Source: Tetrahymena thermophila SB210 (lineage: Eukaryota; Ciliophora; Oligohymenophorea; Hymenostomatida; Tetrahymenidae). From it: DNA of 64,000 nt. A program made the position numbers and the translations under genes. The notes under the pieces are model-generated. The model saw nothing but the letters and a program-made list of their open reading frames with translations, was not told the DNA's origin and made no database searches. Shown here one piece after another: positions 39,595-53,009 of the stretch. How positions within the stretch are numbered: position 1 is the stretch's first letter; each line of letters begins with the position of its first letter. Location: assembly GCF_000189635.1 (NCBI RefSeq), contig NW_002476426.1:1178001-1242000 (forward strand), in the 5' to 3' direction.

Positions 39595-41293
39595 ATTTAA
39601 ATATTAAATAATTGGCTATTATAATATTATCCTTCCTTTTTATACTTATAATATGTTGATTTTGTTCAAATACCAATTTTATGAAAAAGTAAGATTTATT
39701 ATTATTTTTTTAATTATAAAATATCTGGTAAAATTATGATTTTAATAATCCTTTTTGAAAAAAAAATAGAAGAAAAAATATTGACGTTTTCTTTTTAATA
39801 ATTAGATTACATAATTTAAGTAATGTAAACTAATCAGGTGCATTTTGATCAAAAAATATTACCATTGATAAAAGAATATAAATATAAATAAAAGAATTAA
39901 ATATCAGAATTTTTTATAATAGTTTTGTGATTCTATTATTTTATTCGTTAAATTGTAATATTTTATTTTTAAATAGGTTTCATTCGAAATTTATACAAGC
40001 AAAAATTAGATAAGTATAATTAAAGATTTGTATTTAAAAGTTTACGAGCAAATCTGAAAAGGAAACAAATAGCTTCAATAGAAAATACATAAAATATTCA
40101 AGCAGATTTTAATCAATCAAATTGTTTGATCGTTATGAATTAATATATTAATTGTGTTTAAATAAGGTAATATGCAAGATTAATAAAACTGCGGCTATTA
40201 GATATTTCTTTCTGATAAATCCTTTGAAATTTATTAAAAATATCAATTAATAATAAGATAAGTTAAATTGATATTATTTAGAAATGCAAATTGCTTCATT
40301 AAGATATATATAAAAGGTTTTAAGTACTTTCTCGTCAAAATATTACTGTCTTTTTTTTACAAAGATTATATTAATCGGTCATATTATATAGACTCATAAA
40401 AATTAAGTCTATTTCAAACAATTTTGCTTAGAACATTTTCTTAATAGATTAATTTTCATGTTCTAAATCATATTTAAATTCATATTTAAATAAATAATTT
40501 TTTGAAGTTTAAATTTAAAATAGACAATCTATATAATTTTATTGCTTCACGTCATATACAAATTATTAAGATAAAAAAATATCTTTTTAAGATAAGAAAA
40601 ATATTACAAAATAAAGTGCATTTTATTAAGAATTTTTGAATAAGGTGTTTTATCTAAGTTACCTACTTCTATTTATGTTACACAATAGCAGAGTAATTAA
40701 ATTTCTATCAAAAATTTTTACAAATAAGTGGTAAATTATTTATTAACAGAATTTTCAAAACAATCAAGAACGATAGAAAATAAATTTTTCAAAACTCTAA
40801 TTTAGAGTAATGTACAGAGAATATTACCATAAATAGCATCTTTTTAAAATTATTGAAAATAATAAATATAATATTAACAATAAGACTAATTTTAAAAGAT
40901 GAAATTAATTTTAAAATGATAAGCAACCAACATGTAAAAATAGATTAATAGGATAGATAAATCAAAAATTAGATAGACCTAAATTAAAATTTTTAATATG
41001 TTAAATATATTTTTAGATCTTATATTATTTGGTTTTACTTTATCTTCTGATTAAGCTAATTAATTTGAATTAAGTTTCTAATTAAATCTAATTTATCTAT
41101 TTCAAATAAAATCACATTTTAAATTACAGTTAATAGATTAATTTGTTTTCGAAAAAGGTTCTAAAGTCTAATATATTTGCAAAACAAGTATTGCAGCTAG
41201 CTACCCATATTATGTATACGCATGAAAATTGTTTATATAGATAACATTATATATTTAATATTAATTTATTTACAAAATAATTCATATATCTAT
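39595..41293. other. Intergenic, no gene seen
   Basis: 1.7 kb AT-rich spacer between two minus-strand genes. No coding frame recognised. Confidence 0.55.
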
Positions 41294-43741
41294 TCATATT
41301 TCTCCTATTTTCTCAAGTAACTCGTTTATTACATTTTTTCTCTGATTTAATAAATGATGTATTTCACTTCTAGTACTTCCAGATGAAGATGGACCGTTTT
41401 CTTTGGATCTTGTATCATATGCTCCTCCTTGTTATGAAGGAGAGTTATTTTCTCTAATGCTCTTTGAAATATGCTTTTACCCTGAATTATCCCTATTGTA
41501 CTATGGATAAGAATTTTATGATGTCTTTAGGATATTTGAAATATCATTTTTTTAATATAAACCTCCATTCTAAAAGGTTTAGTCTTCATATTTATATGAT
41601 GGGTATTTATCCTAATTTAATTAAGATAATTCATCAATCCCATATTGCTAAGTTATTTAATTGCTGTAGTTATCTCTTAGCTTTGGAGAAAGAGAATTTG
41701 ATTAGTGATTTGGATAGGTATATTGTTGTGAAAAGGAAGAAGGATAACGATAGCTTCTACCTTCGTTTTCTATTCTTTGTTCTTCTTGCTATACAGCTTA
41801 TAAAGTATCTTATTTGTATTTAGCATATTCATTCATCGTCTATTAAATACTCTTCAATTATGTATTATTTTACTTGTGGTTATTTGTATTAAAGCTATTC
41901 TTCTTTTTATCACCTTACTATCCTATTTTCAACTCATCTTAGAGTTGGTGAATTTCATCAAGTAAAGACTCTCTTTCTAATCTTAGGGAGTGAAAATACT
42001 CAAAAATTTATCTGAACTCTTACAATTTGAAAGTTGCACGACTTGAAAAGGTTAATTTCTCTTATTATATCCTTTTCAATAAATTTTTTAAGTCTCCCTC
42101 TAAAATAAAATTACGAAGCTTTAATTGCTTGTTCTCAACTTCTAATTCGTGAGTTCTTTTAAATTATGTTTCCAATTAATTTCTAATGTAGTCTGAATTC
42201 ACTTATAAATTATGAGTCTTTGCTTCTTCCTCTTTAACTTTATCTAATTTTCTAGAGTTATTAGGACTCATTTGATAAGTTGTGGTTTATTTACTTAATT
42301 ATTAATTGCTAACATTTTGTTATTATTCTATATATTTATTTTATTTCCCATTACTGCCTGAGACTCCCTATTACGGTACTTACAAGCTCCTTGTTGTTAT
42401 AGGGCTTTTAGATCTCTAAGTGTTTTATTTCGCTTAAACTTAAGCAATTCCTTTTTTTGATGCGCTTAATGATTGAATAAATTCTTAAACAGGCATTTAA
42501 TGCCTTTGTGATTACTATTACTGTAGTTACTGACTATTCTGAATTTATTATGATTAAGATATTTAACTCATTAATTGTTTATATCCTGAATACAGCTTTT
42601 AAATTCCCTTTTAAATGGATGGGATATATTTCTTTTCGCATCCTCTGCAAGGATGTTTTTTAAGAGCTTCAAACTATTCCGATATTTCTTACAATAAATT
42701 TTTAAGTTCTAGGTATTATGAGCGACGCTTTTCAATAAGAGAATTAAAGCTTTTATTCTAAATTTTTTTAGCAAGTTTAACAAGCTCATCTTCTAAAACA
42801 TCATAAATCTCATTTGATTCAGTCATAAAGATAGCTTAAGAAGGGCCATTTGGTGAAATTTGATTTTTATTTAGCTAACTAGATTGAATTATAAGATTAT
42901 CTCCATTGCTATTAATTAAAGAGGAGTCAACTTAACCATCATTTAAGGTCAGCTAGTTATTTTATTTAAATTTTTGGAATGTATAACCATTTTTTTTTAT
43001 GTCTTAGTCTTCAATCACTTTAATAGGGGAAATTGTAAAGATTTCTTTCTATTGTTAACTATTATCCTCACCATTTTTCTATGAAGTCTAAGCTTCATGA
43101 GATTAGCTTTTAGTCTGTTTATTTTGACTAATTTCATTATCTAAATATTTTTGATATTCTTGATTTGCAGTTTACTTTACAGGAGATTAGTTTTACATTT
43201 TACTTGAATCTTCTGATTTGTTAATTACTTATTAATTTCCATTATTTAGCTATGTAGATTGAATGCAAGGGATATACTTATCGCTCCCTGATAGCTAAGA
43301 TTAAAGCTAACTATTTCTATTTGGTTATTAACCTGACTCTACTTCATTTACCTAATTTTGATTTCTTAAAATTTTGCTTGAGCTTAAAGTTCCCATCTTT
43401 TGAATTTCAAATTCAAAGAGAAATTTGTGCATTTTTTAATTATAAATGCTAGGAAGCCACTTTTAGAAAAGCCTTTCATTTTCTTAGAGAAGCTATAAAG
43501 TTGCTATATCTAGTACACCTATTGTTTAAGGAGGTGACATATCTTTGATTTCAAAAGTCAGAATATCTTATTTATGAATAAATATAGTCGTTGAACCTTT
43601 AATTTTAATTGTATCATCTAATTCACCGTTTAAGTATATCAATGCTACTGCTTTTGAATTATCTTCTAAATCTGTGTCAAGAAAATTAATTATAATCAAT
43701 GAATAATTTTCTCTATCATACTACTCATCTTCAATGCTCAT
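41294..43741 (-). CDS. N-terminal C2-like domain plus Gln-rich coiled-coil protein
   Basis: Single exon, 815 aa, start MSIEDEQYDRENYSL, stop TGA after INELLEKIGEI. Residues 10-125 alternate like a C2-type beta-sandwich (LIIINFLDTDLEDNSKAV, IKIKGSTTIFIHKQDILTFE, IGVLDIATLQLL, HKFLFEFEIQ), without an obvious set of Ca2+-binding Asp loops. Residues 130-330 are Gln/Asn/Ser-rich; 330-400 and 520-650 form coiled coils (EDELVKLAKKIQNK; LEVENKQLKLRNFILEGDLK; RLERESLLDEIHQLQDELK). The tail is disordered and ends in a short amphipathic helix (SEIHHLLNQRKNVINELLEK). An NT-C2-like membrane-binding scaffold is plausible but inferred. No introns needed. Confidence 0.8.
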
Positions 43742-44551
43742 TATAGCTATTGTTTAGTTAAACTCTAAATTTTGAATAATTTATTTTGATATCTGAATTC
43801 TAACTAATAGTCTTCAAAATGAATATAAAAATTAATTAATTCTAAACCAATTTGATTGAAATATCTTAATTAATTTTTGCAAAATATTAATAATTTGTTT
43901 GCTCTTAACAACTATATTTCCAATTATTATTACTAACCCTACAAATAAATCATGGTTGATTTTAATATATTTTTAAGCTTAATTAACTCACTCTTCATAT
44001 TTTTATAAATTTTATATTCATGAGAAATGAATGAATCAGCGAGTATAAAAACCTAATATTGTTAAATTTATCATTATATTTTATTTATTTCTTTATTTTC
44101 AATTTATTTAATTAATTCATTATTTTATTAGAAGATAAACTATTTTTTTTAAGTAAATCTATTTTTATTTCCTTTCTAAATTAAAATTAAAAAATGCTGA
44201 AATACTATTTTTTAAAATATAGAGTAGATAGTAGATTTAAATTTACAAAAAAAAATTATTAAAAAATATATTTTTTGTAATTCTTTTGTATTTACTTTAT
44301 TAAATTCTCTTAATTTTTTCAAGGAGAGATATGATAATTAGGTTAAGTTATATTGATTAATTTATTTATTAATGCAAAAAAAGTCTTTTAACTATATATT
44401 GATTAATATAAAAGTTTAATAATATATAAATAAATTTATTTTTGTAGGTTTTATAAAATAAAGTAAATTAATTTTAATGAATGAATAGAAATAAGCTTAA
44501 TAAAATAAAACAAATTTATTGATAGATAAATAAATAAATAATTTAATTTAA
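43742..44551. other. Intergenic, no gene seen
   Basis: AT-rich spacer between two minus-strand genes. No coding frame recognised. Confidence 0.6.
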
Positions 44552-47500
44552 TCAATTAAATTTTAAATTGTCAATATTATTGTTTGATTTAGTTGTTGAG
44601 CCTTTATTTTTATCAAATAATTTAACAGGAGAAAAGCTAGTGAGAGTTTAACTTTTTTAGGATTTGCTTTTGATGAAATTAATTTCATATTCAATTTAAT
44701 CTTATTCTTGCTTATCTTATTCTCTATTATGAAAAAAGTTGGTATGTCTAAAATCTAAATTAGCACTTTACTGCTTTTTAAGGTTTATGTTGATATTTTG
44801 CTATTAATTTTTTTACTACTATTAATCAATTAAATGTTCAACTTAACCTATTTTGTTTTCTATTTAGAGTTTATTATTACTTTGATAATTATCTTTTTCT
44901 TCATTATCTAAATCAATTATTGATTATAAATCTTAGTTAGATTCTAATCCCCGTTGAGTTAACTTGAACTTACTTGATTTACTTTGCTTATCGTGAACTT
45001 ATTCCACTCTAGGAGACTCAATCATTCCTATTTTAAGTATACTATCCTACAAATTTAAATTATAATTTAAATTATTGCCCAACTTGTTAGAAGAATCATG
45101 ATTTTAAAATAATTTATTATGAGAAAAGGGTTCGTTTAATGAATAAATATGAGAATCTTATCTTATTCTTGTAGAAGCTTCAGAGCTATCTATTTCATTA
45201 ATGTTATTCAAGTTCTACTTAAAGTCAAAAACTGGCTTGAAGGGTTAAATAAATGTTTCAGGAGAATTTTAATTAACTGTAGCATATGTATCTTAATAAA
45301 CATGCTCATGTCCTCTCATAATTTTAGCCAGGTGAGCAGACTTAGGTTCGTTATTGTAATAATTTTAATTTGCTGGATTAACAAAAGTACTTGCCTTTTC
45401 TTTTTTTCTTTAAACATCATTTTCTGATTTCTTATTTTAATCTTAATTTTAAGATTTATTAAAGTACATTTCTAGGGTTTAAATTGTGTCTTTTGTTAGT
45501 TTTACTGTTGCATGTTTTTTATTAATGCGAACATCTCTTTAGTGCTGAGGTGATTCTGCTTGTTTTAATGATTGAAGACTAAGAGTATGGAAATATATTG
45601 GTTTTTTTTCTACTTTTAAGTTTATTATATCTTTCTTGACCAAATCAGCTGAAAATACATCTCCATCATAAGTTTTATCTTTCTTGCAATTCTCTTATTC
45701 ATTATGTTTTAGTTCATCTTACTGATTATCTTTGGGTAATTTACTTTTTTCTTAATCAATGTCAGATTTATTCAATTTTTTGCTATCGATAGTAGCTACA
45801 GAACCTAGTGACTAGTCAAGAGGATAATACTTTATCGTTTTAAGCTTCCATTCTTTAAGGGCTGCCTCAGTGATTGGTGTTCTGCAATAAGGGCAATTTT
45901 AATTTTTATACAACCAAGGATCGAAACATGCAATATGAAAAATATGATCGCATATTGTTAATCTACACTCATCTTCGTATTCAAAATTGCATAAGCAAAT
46001 ACCACATTCCCCATTTCCTAAAATATTTTCACATCTCTCCTACACTTTTCTACACATTTCTTCTTATTCTTATCTTCTTTTTTCCTCTTCTTCTGGGCTC
46101 CTTGGTTGAGATGGTACAGCCTGCTCTTACTAACATTCTTTAAGAATTTCATCTCTTCTCTTTTTCACAGCTTTAAAAATATGCTTGAAAGTATACTTCG
46201 GAATATGAGATTCAACAATTTCGGGATTTAATTTCTCAAGATTCCTACGATTTAAAAGAGCTCTTTAGCTTTGCTCATCCTAATATCTTTTGACAAGAGC
46301 CTTGACTAAGCAAAGGATAGCAATAAAGAACAAAATAGCGAACCCCATCATAAGATAGAAAACCCAGGAAGGCAAATCAAATAAATTCATGTACTAGAGT
46401 TGATACTTTTAATAAGATTGATCATCATAAAAAGCAAATTCAACATTAAAATCTTGATATCCGTTATTAAAAAGGTTAATATAAAAGACGATTTCATATG
46501 TCTAGTTATTAATATTTTAACTTGCTATTGAGCTTTACTAAACAACAGATGAAATATATTCTTTGGTTAAAGATTCATCTAAAGTACTACTTGAATTTCT
46601 TACCTAAGAATTATCAAATCCAATTATTGGATAAGAAGCATCTTCTTAATTAGATTTAAATCTAATCTATTGGGAATAAAGCAAGCTAAAATTTTACTAA
46701 AGTAATGTTTATTATTAAATCATTACAATATGATAATTAGCGTTTAATTTAGTAGGGACATTAACCTATACTCTTATGAATTTCCATCTCTTACTAGAAA
46801 ATGTAAACTGGTACTAGTTATTTACTAAAATTAAAATAATTAATATTAATCTTGAAAATTTTTATTATTTTTTACAAAAAATCAACTTTTTTTCAAGTGA
46901 AATTAATTTTAAAAATCTTTCGTTAATTTTTTTGTTTTGTTATTTTAGAAAAAGTTTTTGGATAAAAAAAATATTTTTAATATTTTGTATAAAGAAAAAC
47001 TGTTTTATTTTTAAATAGTAATTCATAAAATATGTATAAATTAATTTAAAATTTACTTTGGTATATTTAATAATTTAGCTGACAGTACTATCCGATATAA
47101 TAATTAGGACAAGTTTGGCACACATTTTATAGGTTAAAAGATGGCTCGCTCAAAGAATTACAAGTAGCTCCATTGCAAACTTCTGGGCAAAGACCGTCTT
47201 TTTTAATGAAATTAGCATTAAATTATGTTTCAATAGGAACAAGCCTTGAAAAGTTAATTTGTTTTAATTCATCAATAAAGATAGGATTTATATAAACTTG
47301 TTTAATTGCTGGATCTAATTCTACTAATACCGTTTGATCAAGTTAAAGCAAACAATTTTAAAAGTCTATTGAACTAAGCTAATCTATTGAATAAATAGAT
47401 TGCTAATCTATTATTGATACTTTATCTTTAGTAACTAAAAAGCATAAAAAGGTGTCTTTCGATTAATTAAGTTGTATGAAATTGTTTGTAAATGTTAATT

Positions 47501-47663
47501 CTAAAAACTATTATCCTTTACTTGAAGATATATCTATTTAATAAGGAATATTTTAATCTTAAGAAAAAAAGGTGTTTTGACCTTATCCAAATATACAACA
47601 AATCATTAATAAAAGTATTAAAAATGTAGGCGCAAGATTACTACTACCTCTTCTTACCATCAT
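44552..47663 (-). CDS. Membrane RING-H2 E3 ubiquitin ligase, predicted
   Basis: About 950 aa in at least two exons. It starts MMVRRGSSNL and continues APTFLILLLMICCIFG, a signal peptide. The lumenal/extracellular part (about 330 residues) includes a Cys cluster (GLCPEVCNGATC ... CQTCPNYYIGQYC, EGF-like spacing) and a beta-rich region after an intron near 46.82-47.06 kb. One TM segment follows (LPSWVFYLMMGFAILFFIAI), then a basic linker and the RING-H2: ECGICLCNFEYEDECRLTIC, DHIFHIAC, then CPYC, with all C3H2C3 ligands present. The remaining 400+ cytosolic residues are Lys/Gln/Asn-rich and disordered, ending before TGA. Architecture fits a type I membrane E3; a PA domain is not evident. Substrate unknown. 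Confidence 0.88.
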
Positions 47664-48610
47664 TAAAAAACTTATTTTTTATATCTTCTATGATTAAAAC
47701 TAATTTCCTTTAATTTTGCTTAAATTCTTTTTATTTTTTTTGTAGATAATTAAAAATTTGATGATATAACATTGAAATTATAATTTTTTATTACTTTTGT
47801 TTACTTTTAAAAAAGGCGAGTTTTTAATTCCTACAATTAATGATTAAAAAAAGTCAATGTATACAAACATACATATATTAGGCAAATAAATAATAAATTA
47901 GTTACCCATGAAATGATTGTAAGCACTTCTAAAATTTATTATTTTTATTAAGTCTATTAATTATTCCATCAATCTGTCTATCAAAATAAAATATGATGAA
48001 GATAATACATAATTTTTGTGGTTTAAAAACAATAGTTGAGTTTTACTTTTTTTTTCTTCAATTAAGATAGACTATTTTATAAGTTTTATTCAAAATAATA
48101 AATTTTACTATCTTCACATTATTCCATAAATTATTCAGCTAGTTATTCTTATTTTTCAAAAATATCAATTTAAAAAAAAAGTTAAATAGTAAATTTTTGA
48201 TTGTAAAAATATTTTATCCATATTATCATTAAATAATTTAATTTTAATTAAAGGATATTTCCAAATTAAGATTATTCACATTTTAAATAGATTTAATTTT
48301 AGATTCTAAAATATAGATTTGCATTTATGATAAAAGTATTAACCTATAAAATAAAATTTACAGTTTTTAAAATTATATTAATTTATTCAAAAAAATTTAG
48401 ATGTGTGAAAAAGGCAGAGTTTACTACATCAATTTTCTTTGTAGTATTATTTATATATCTATATTTATGAATTAATGATATAATTAAAATATATATATAA
48501 TTTTTATTTTATAATTTTAAAAAAATTTTTATTTTTTCTTTTAAAACTAACATTTGTAAGTAGAGTTAGAAGCCATATTTAGTTATATATAATAATGAAT
48601 AAAATATAAA
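47664..48610. other. Intergenic, no gene seen
   Basis: AT-rich spacer between two minus-strand genes with long A and T runs. No coding frame recognised. Confidence 0.6.
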
Positions 48611-49528
48611 TCAAAATATAGATGAGGGTATTAAACATTTTGAAACTATTAAAATGACTAAAATAATAATAACATTAATTAAAATTTTAAATGTTTTATT
48701 GTTTTATATTGAGTTATTTTACTCTTTTAATAACATTTGTTAGGAATTTAATAAATTTTACTCTTCTCTTAAAAGAATTTAAAACTAAACTTAAATTTTA
48801 GGTTGTATATCTATTTTTTTTAATTCTAATTCCTTTATTTCTTTTTCAGATTCTTATAAAAGTAAATTTTCTAGCTATTCCTATTATTCTATCTCTTACG
48901 CTTTTCTGCTATTCTCTTTAATTAATAGCTTTTTATGCTCCTATTGATTCTACTTAAGTATTTGTTCTTCTAGTAATTTTAGATCATGTTTTAACTTACT
49001 TATTTTTTCAGCCTCTTTTCTGTTTATGTTAGACAGTTTTACATATTCCTGCAAACATAATTATTCTTCCTCACTTTTTTATATTTAAATTTAATTTAGC
49101 TCGTCTCTTTATTCCGTATATTATTCAAATAAATCTTATAGGACATCTTTATGTGATTTTTCTAGGTTCTGCATTCTTTCTAGAACAAAGTCATATTGAA
49201 TTTGAGTTATATTTTCAATTTATTAGTTTTTAAATTCTTCTATTTCAGATCTTTGTTTTTATATATAGATTAGATGATCCTACAGTTTTTTAGCCATTTC
49301 TTCTACAGCGTTTGAATTCTAGATCTTCTATTTTGAACAATAATTTAAATCTTTGACTTTTTGTACTAATTCATAATACTACTGCAACTTTTACTATAAT
49401 TAGCTATCATTTTTAATGGCTTATTCAAGTCTTTCTTCTAACTAATTTTATAACATTCTGATTTCGTGTCCTTATTCTATTTGAATCTACATCAAGTGAT
49501 TCTACTACAAATAACTTCTTTATTTCAT
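48611..49528 (-). CDS. Tail-anchored coiled-coil protein
   Basis: Single exon, 305 aa, start MKQRSYLQQNHLMQIQ, stop TGA. Residues 20-270 are almost uninterrupted coiled coil (QLEERLEQAIKNDSQLQQKL; EAEKISKLKHDLKLLEEQIL; ESEKEIKELELKKIDI). The last 27 residues are a single hydrophobic segment with a short polar end (FKILINVIIILVILIVSKC, then LIPSSIF), the layout of a tail-anchored membrane protein facing the cytosol. Similar architecture is seen in Golgi or vesicle tethers and in some SNARE-like proteins, but no SNARE zero-layer motif is evident. More than 30 Gln residues are TAA/TAG. Function inferred only from shape. Confidence 0.8.
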
Positions 49529-50200
49529 ATCAAATACTTAAAATGGTGTTTTTTAAAAGCAGTTAAATATCTTAATCTTGGTTATTTAAAAGTAATTCTT
49601 TTTTTTAGCTGTTATAGCAGTGTTTAATAAAATGAGTTTTTATATTTTTAGTTATTTTTATGAAAAATTAAACTATTAATTATGCAGAAATATCTATTTT
49701 AATATAAATTTAAATTATTAGCGCTCTTTTTTTTAGAGATATAAATAAATAAATATATTCGTTAATAAAAATTATTATTAATTATTTATTTATTTTTTCA
49801 TTTAATATTTAATATTTATAATATAAAATTTAAATACTTTTTTTAGTTTTTAAAAAAAATAATTAAATAAAAATTATTTTTATTGGTCATCAAAATAATT
49901 TATAAAGATTTTATCAAAATAAATTAAATAAAAATCAATCTGGTTATTTTCAGAGGAATAACTAAGACTTACAACTAGTTTTAAGGAAATTGATGATTTT
50001 AAAAATTTAATTGCTTCAAAAATGTATTTTTGTAAAGTTTCATTCTGTTATTAGTAGTGATTGATATATATCTTTTGCACACTTTATTTATTTTGACAAT
50101 TTAGATTTCTTGTTAATTTCAATAAACGAATAATTAATGTATTTTTTAAATTGAATGGTTGTAAACACAAATATTAATCAAAATTAAAATTATTTAAGAC
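49529..50200. other. Divergent intergenic region
   Basis: 670 nt between a minus-strand and a plus-strand gene, so it should carry both promoters. Very AT-rich; no distinct element recognised. Confidence 0.6.
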
Positions 50201-52600
50201 ATGGGAAATTCAAATAAAAGTAAGGTTAGATCAATATCCAATCCACATTTAGGAGAGGATTAGCAAAAATTAGAATAACAATAACCTATTGAAAAGTAAG
50301 ATTAAGATAGCTAAGATCTAAAATACACTTAGGTTAAATAAATAACTCAGTAAAGCTAATAGAATTCATCTTAGAAACCCGTTAAAAAATATGTAAATGT
50401 TTTAATCAAATTTTAATTTCTATTTTAGTTTCAAATTTATTAGGAAAATTCAACTTAAAAATCTCATAGAGAAAAAAGATTAAGCAGTGAACACGATTAA
50501 AGAAGCGGCAAAAATCATAGATATGGAGATAATAGGTAGTCTTAAGATAGTCCTCCTAATAAACCTATCAAAACATGCTAAAATGTAGGGAGTGGAGGAA
50601 AGAAAAGAAAAAGTTTGGAAGATATCATGATCAGTGAAATTTAAAAACTGAAGAAATATTAGCCTTAAAAACACACACAAAGCAATTAAGTTCAAAGTTT
50701 GCTGAATTATAAAAATAGATTATAGAATCAAATAAGCGCTAGCTAAAATAATTATGAGAGTATTGTGAAATCAAATCAATCATCATTGTTAATGAATCAT
50801 CTTATTACACATAGCAGGAGTATTTCACCTTAACTTAAAAATAAATAAAAATCAATAAGTCCTGATAGTAGTATACTAAGCAAGTCTAAAATTTTTATCC
50901 CCTAAGTGATTTAGGTAAATGACTCTGAGCTAAAGCAATTAGAAGGATTGGAGGTAATCAGCTCTTTAAAATTAATGCAATGTAAAAATAATAAAAAAGA
51001 TATCTAAAACTAAGATAAAAATCATCTCTTTAGATCTCAAACAAATCCTAGAAAGAGAAATAATTGGGAAATGATCACAAAAAACTTTAGTGCAACAAAT
51101 AGAAATTATAAATTTTAATCTTTTAATAATCAAACCTACATAGTAAATTCTTCAAAATAGAATTCTAGCCATGGATTTAGTAATCTCATATCTCCAGAAA
51201 TGCGACCAAAGAAAAATAGTGATTTAGTTATTTATAATTAAAATAATGTGCTGCCACAACTAAACGAATAAAATAAGATAAATTAATAGAATGAAAATAT
51301 ACCTAAACACACTCCTAGGAGGATAGAAGAATTATTTTCTATATATGAAGGAGGTAGAAGGAAGATATCACAGGATAAAAATAAAGAGAAATAGAATTAA
51401 TTGATGCAAATTACTTCCTATTTAGACAAAAAGTATTAAACAAACTCCAAAAAAAAAGCTGAGCTCGAAAAGATAGAACCTTACATTAGATCAAAATCTC
51501 AAAGTAATAACAATACAACTGTATCTCCTCGCCAGCCAGCTTCTACTAAAGTTAAAAAGGATATACTAATGCCTATGTTTATAGTATAATCTCCTTAGTA
51601 GCAATAAGAAGAAGATGATTTTGAAAAGTGTTGTAAACCAAGTTCATTTATATAAACAAAATAATCTTACTAAAGAACTTAATCAACTAAAAATCCAGGC
51701 TAAATAAAAAATAAAATGCTAAGAACGTAGCTAAATAGCAGTACAATAAGATCAAACTCAAGCACTCATAAAGAGAACATAAAAAATCTTTCTAAATTAA
51801 GGTATAATAAGCCTTACTAAATAGAATTTGATCAGCAATAATATGATATTCTGAACAAATCAAATGTAAATAGTAAAAAGAACAATCATATAAAATTTAA
51901 TGAGTATTTAAAAGAGTGTTAGCTATAGCAATAAGAGTAATAAAACAATACATTTTACTCAAAGAAAAGCCAATCATTTTATGATGAAGCTTTGGATTAG
52001 TCTAAGATATTATTAACTAATTAAGAAAATTCTACCTTTTATATGAGCAAAGCTAAAAATTAAAATTAATAAATAGATGGCTAGCTTGATAGTGAAATAC
52101 CATAAAATGAAGAAAACAAAACAACAAAGGAATTAAATTCTAATCAAAGAGAGCTTATTTCTGAAAGCAGAGAGTAAGACAATAATCTTTAATCTTTTAT
52201 AGATTAAAGTTCATAATATGGATTTTAAGAAACTAATAGTTATCATTTAAATATTGGATATGAAAGAATGAAAATAAGGAAATACTAAAATAATTCTTAG
52301 GTTGGTATCTTATCTAATATGGATATTCAAAAAATATATATGAAAAATCCTCTTCTTGATGTTTACACTTCAACTCTAAAATAAAATTAAAAGTTAAATT
52401 AAAATATTCAAAAAAATAATTTGTATATATAAAATAACTCCTGCTTGATTAACAACTCTATGAGTACTTCAAATGGACAATTTATAAAATTTGTACCATA
52501 AAATTAATAAACAATTATAGATAACAAAGAATATTAAAAGTAGTAACTAATAAAGACATATCAACCAAAAAAATAAAAGCAAAATAGATAATAGATATGA
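50201..52600 (+). CDS. Low-complexity Gln/Asn/Ser/Lys-rich protein, MGNS start
   Basis: About 787 aa, starting MGNSNKSKVRSIS and ending before TGA at 52598-52600. A 36-nt GT...TAG segment (50393-50428) looks like an intron but is also in frame and stop-free, so splicing is optional on sequence grounds. No globular domain is recognised: the protein is Ser/Asn/Gln/Lys-rich, with several SP/TP sites (SPRQPASTK, TPRRIEELF) and a slightly more ordered patch near residues 335-400. Gly2 and the basic residues after it suggest membrane targeting by acylation, though Lys6 departs from the usual MGxxxS/T rule. Intrinsically disordered scaffold is the best description. Confidence 0.75.
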
Positions 52601-52632
52601 CTACACTATAAAAAAGATATCAAAATTAAATT

Positions 52633-53009
52633 AAACATTTAAAATCATTTATTAGATCAATTTAAAAATCGGTATTTAATATTCAAAATAAAAAAAAATA
52701 AAAAATAAACTTTTATTAGTGAATTATTTCATTATTTTACTTTTTATTTTGTAGATATGTTTTCTTTTCATTTTTTGTAATTATTTTATTAAAATTCTTA
52801 CTGCTAGTTTAATTAATAAACATTTTATTTTTTTTAATATAATTCAATATTTTTTATTCATTACTTAAAATAAATAAATTTTATGTGAATTCTAAGAAGA
52901 TCATCTTATAAATTTAGCTTTGGGTCAGTAGTTATGTATTTTTTTTTTTGCTTTCTTTTAATTTTACTAATAAGCTAATTTTCTTTTCAAAAACAAATAA
53001 TTCAAAACT
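52633..53009. repeat. Tandem repeat copy 1
   Basis: First copy of a direct repeat of about 377 bp. It begins AAACATTTAAAAT, contains GTGAATTCTAAG at 52885 and ends just before AAACATTTAAAAT recurs at 53010. The copies align along their full length with scattered substitutions and short indels; I estimate over 80% identity by eye. Confidence 0.8.

Noticed and set aside
41464-41823. Plus-strand 119-codon ORF
   Set aside because: Antisense to the C-terminal coding region of the 41294-43741 gene, where the minus strand has a continuous protein-like frame.
50393-50428. A 36-nt intron in the MGNS protein
   Set aside because: Not firmly accepted: it has GT...TAG ends, but it is a multiple of three and stop-free, so it may equally be coding.
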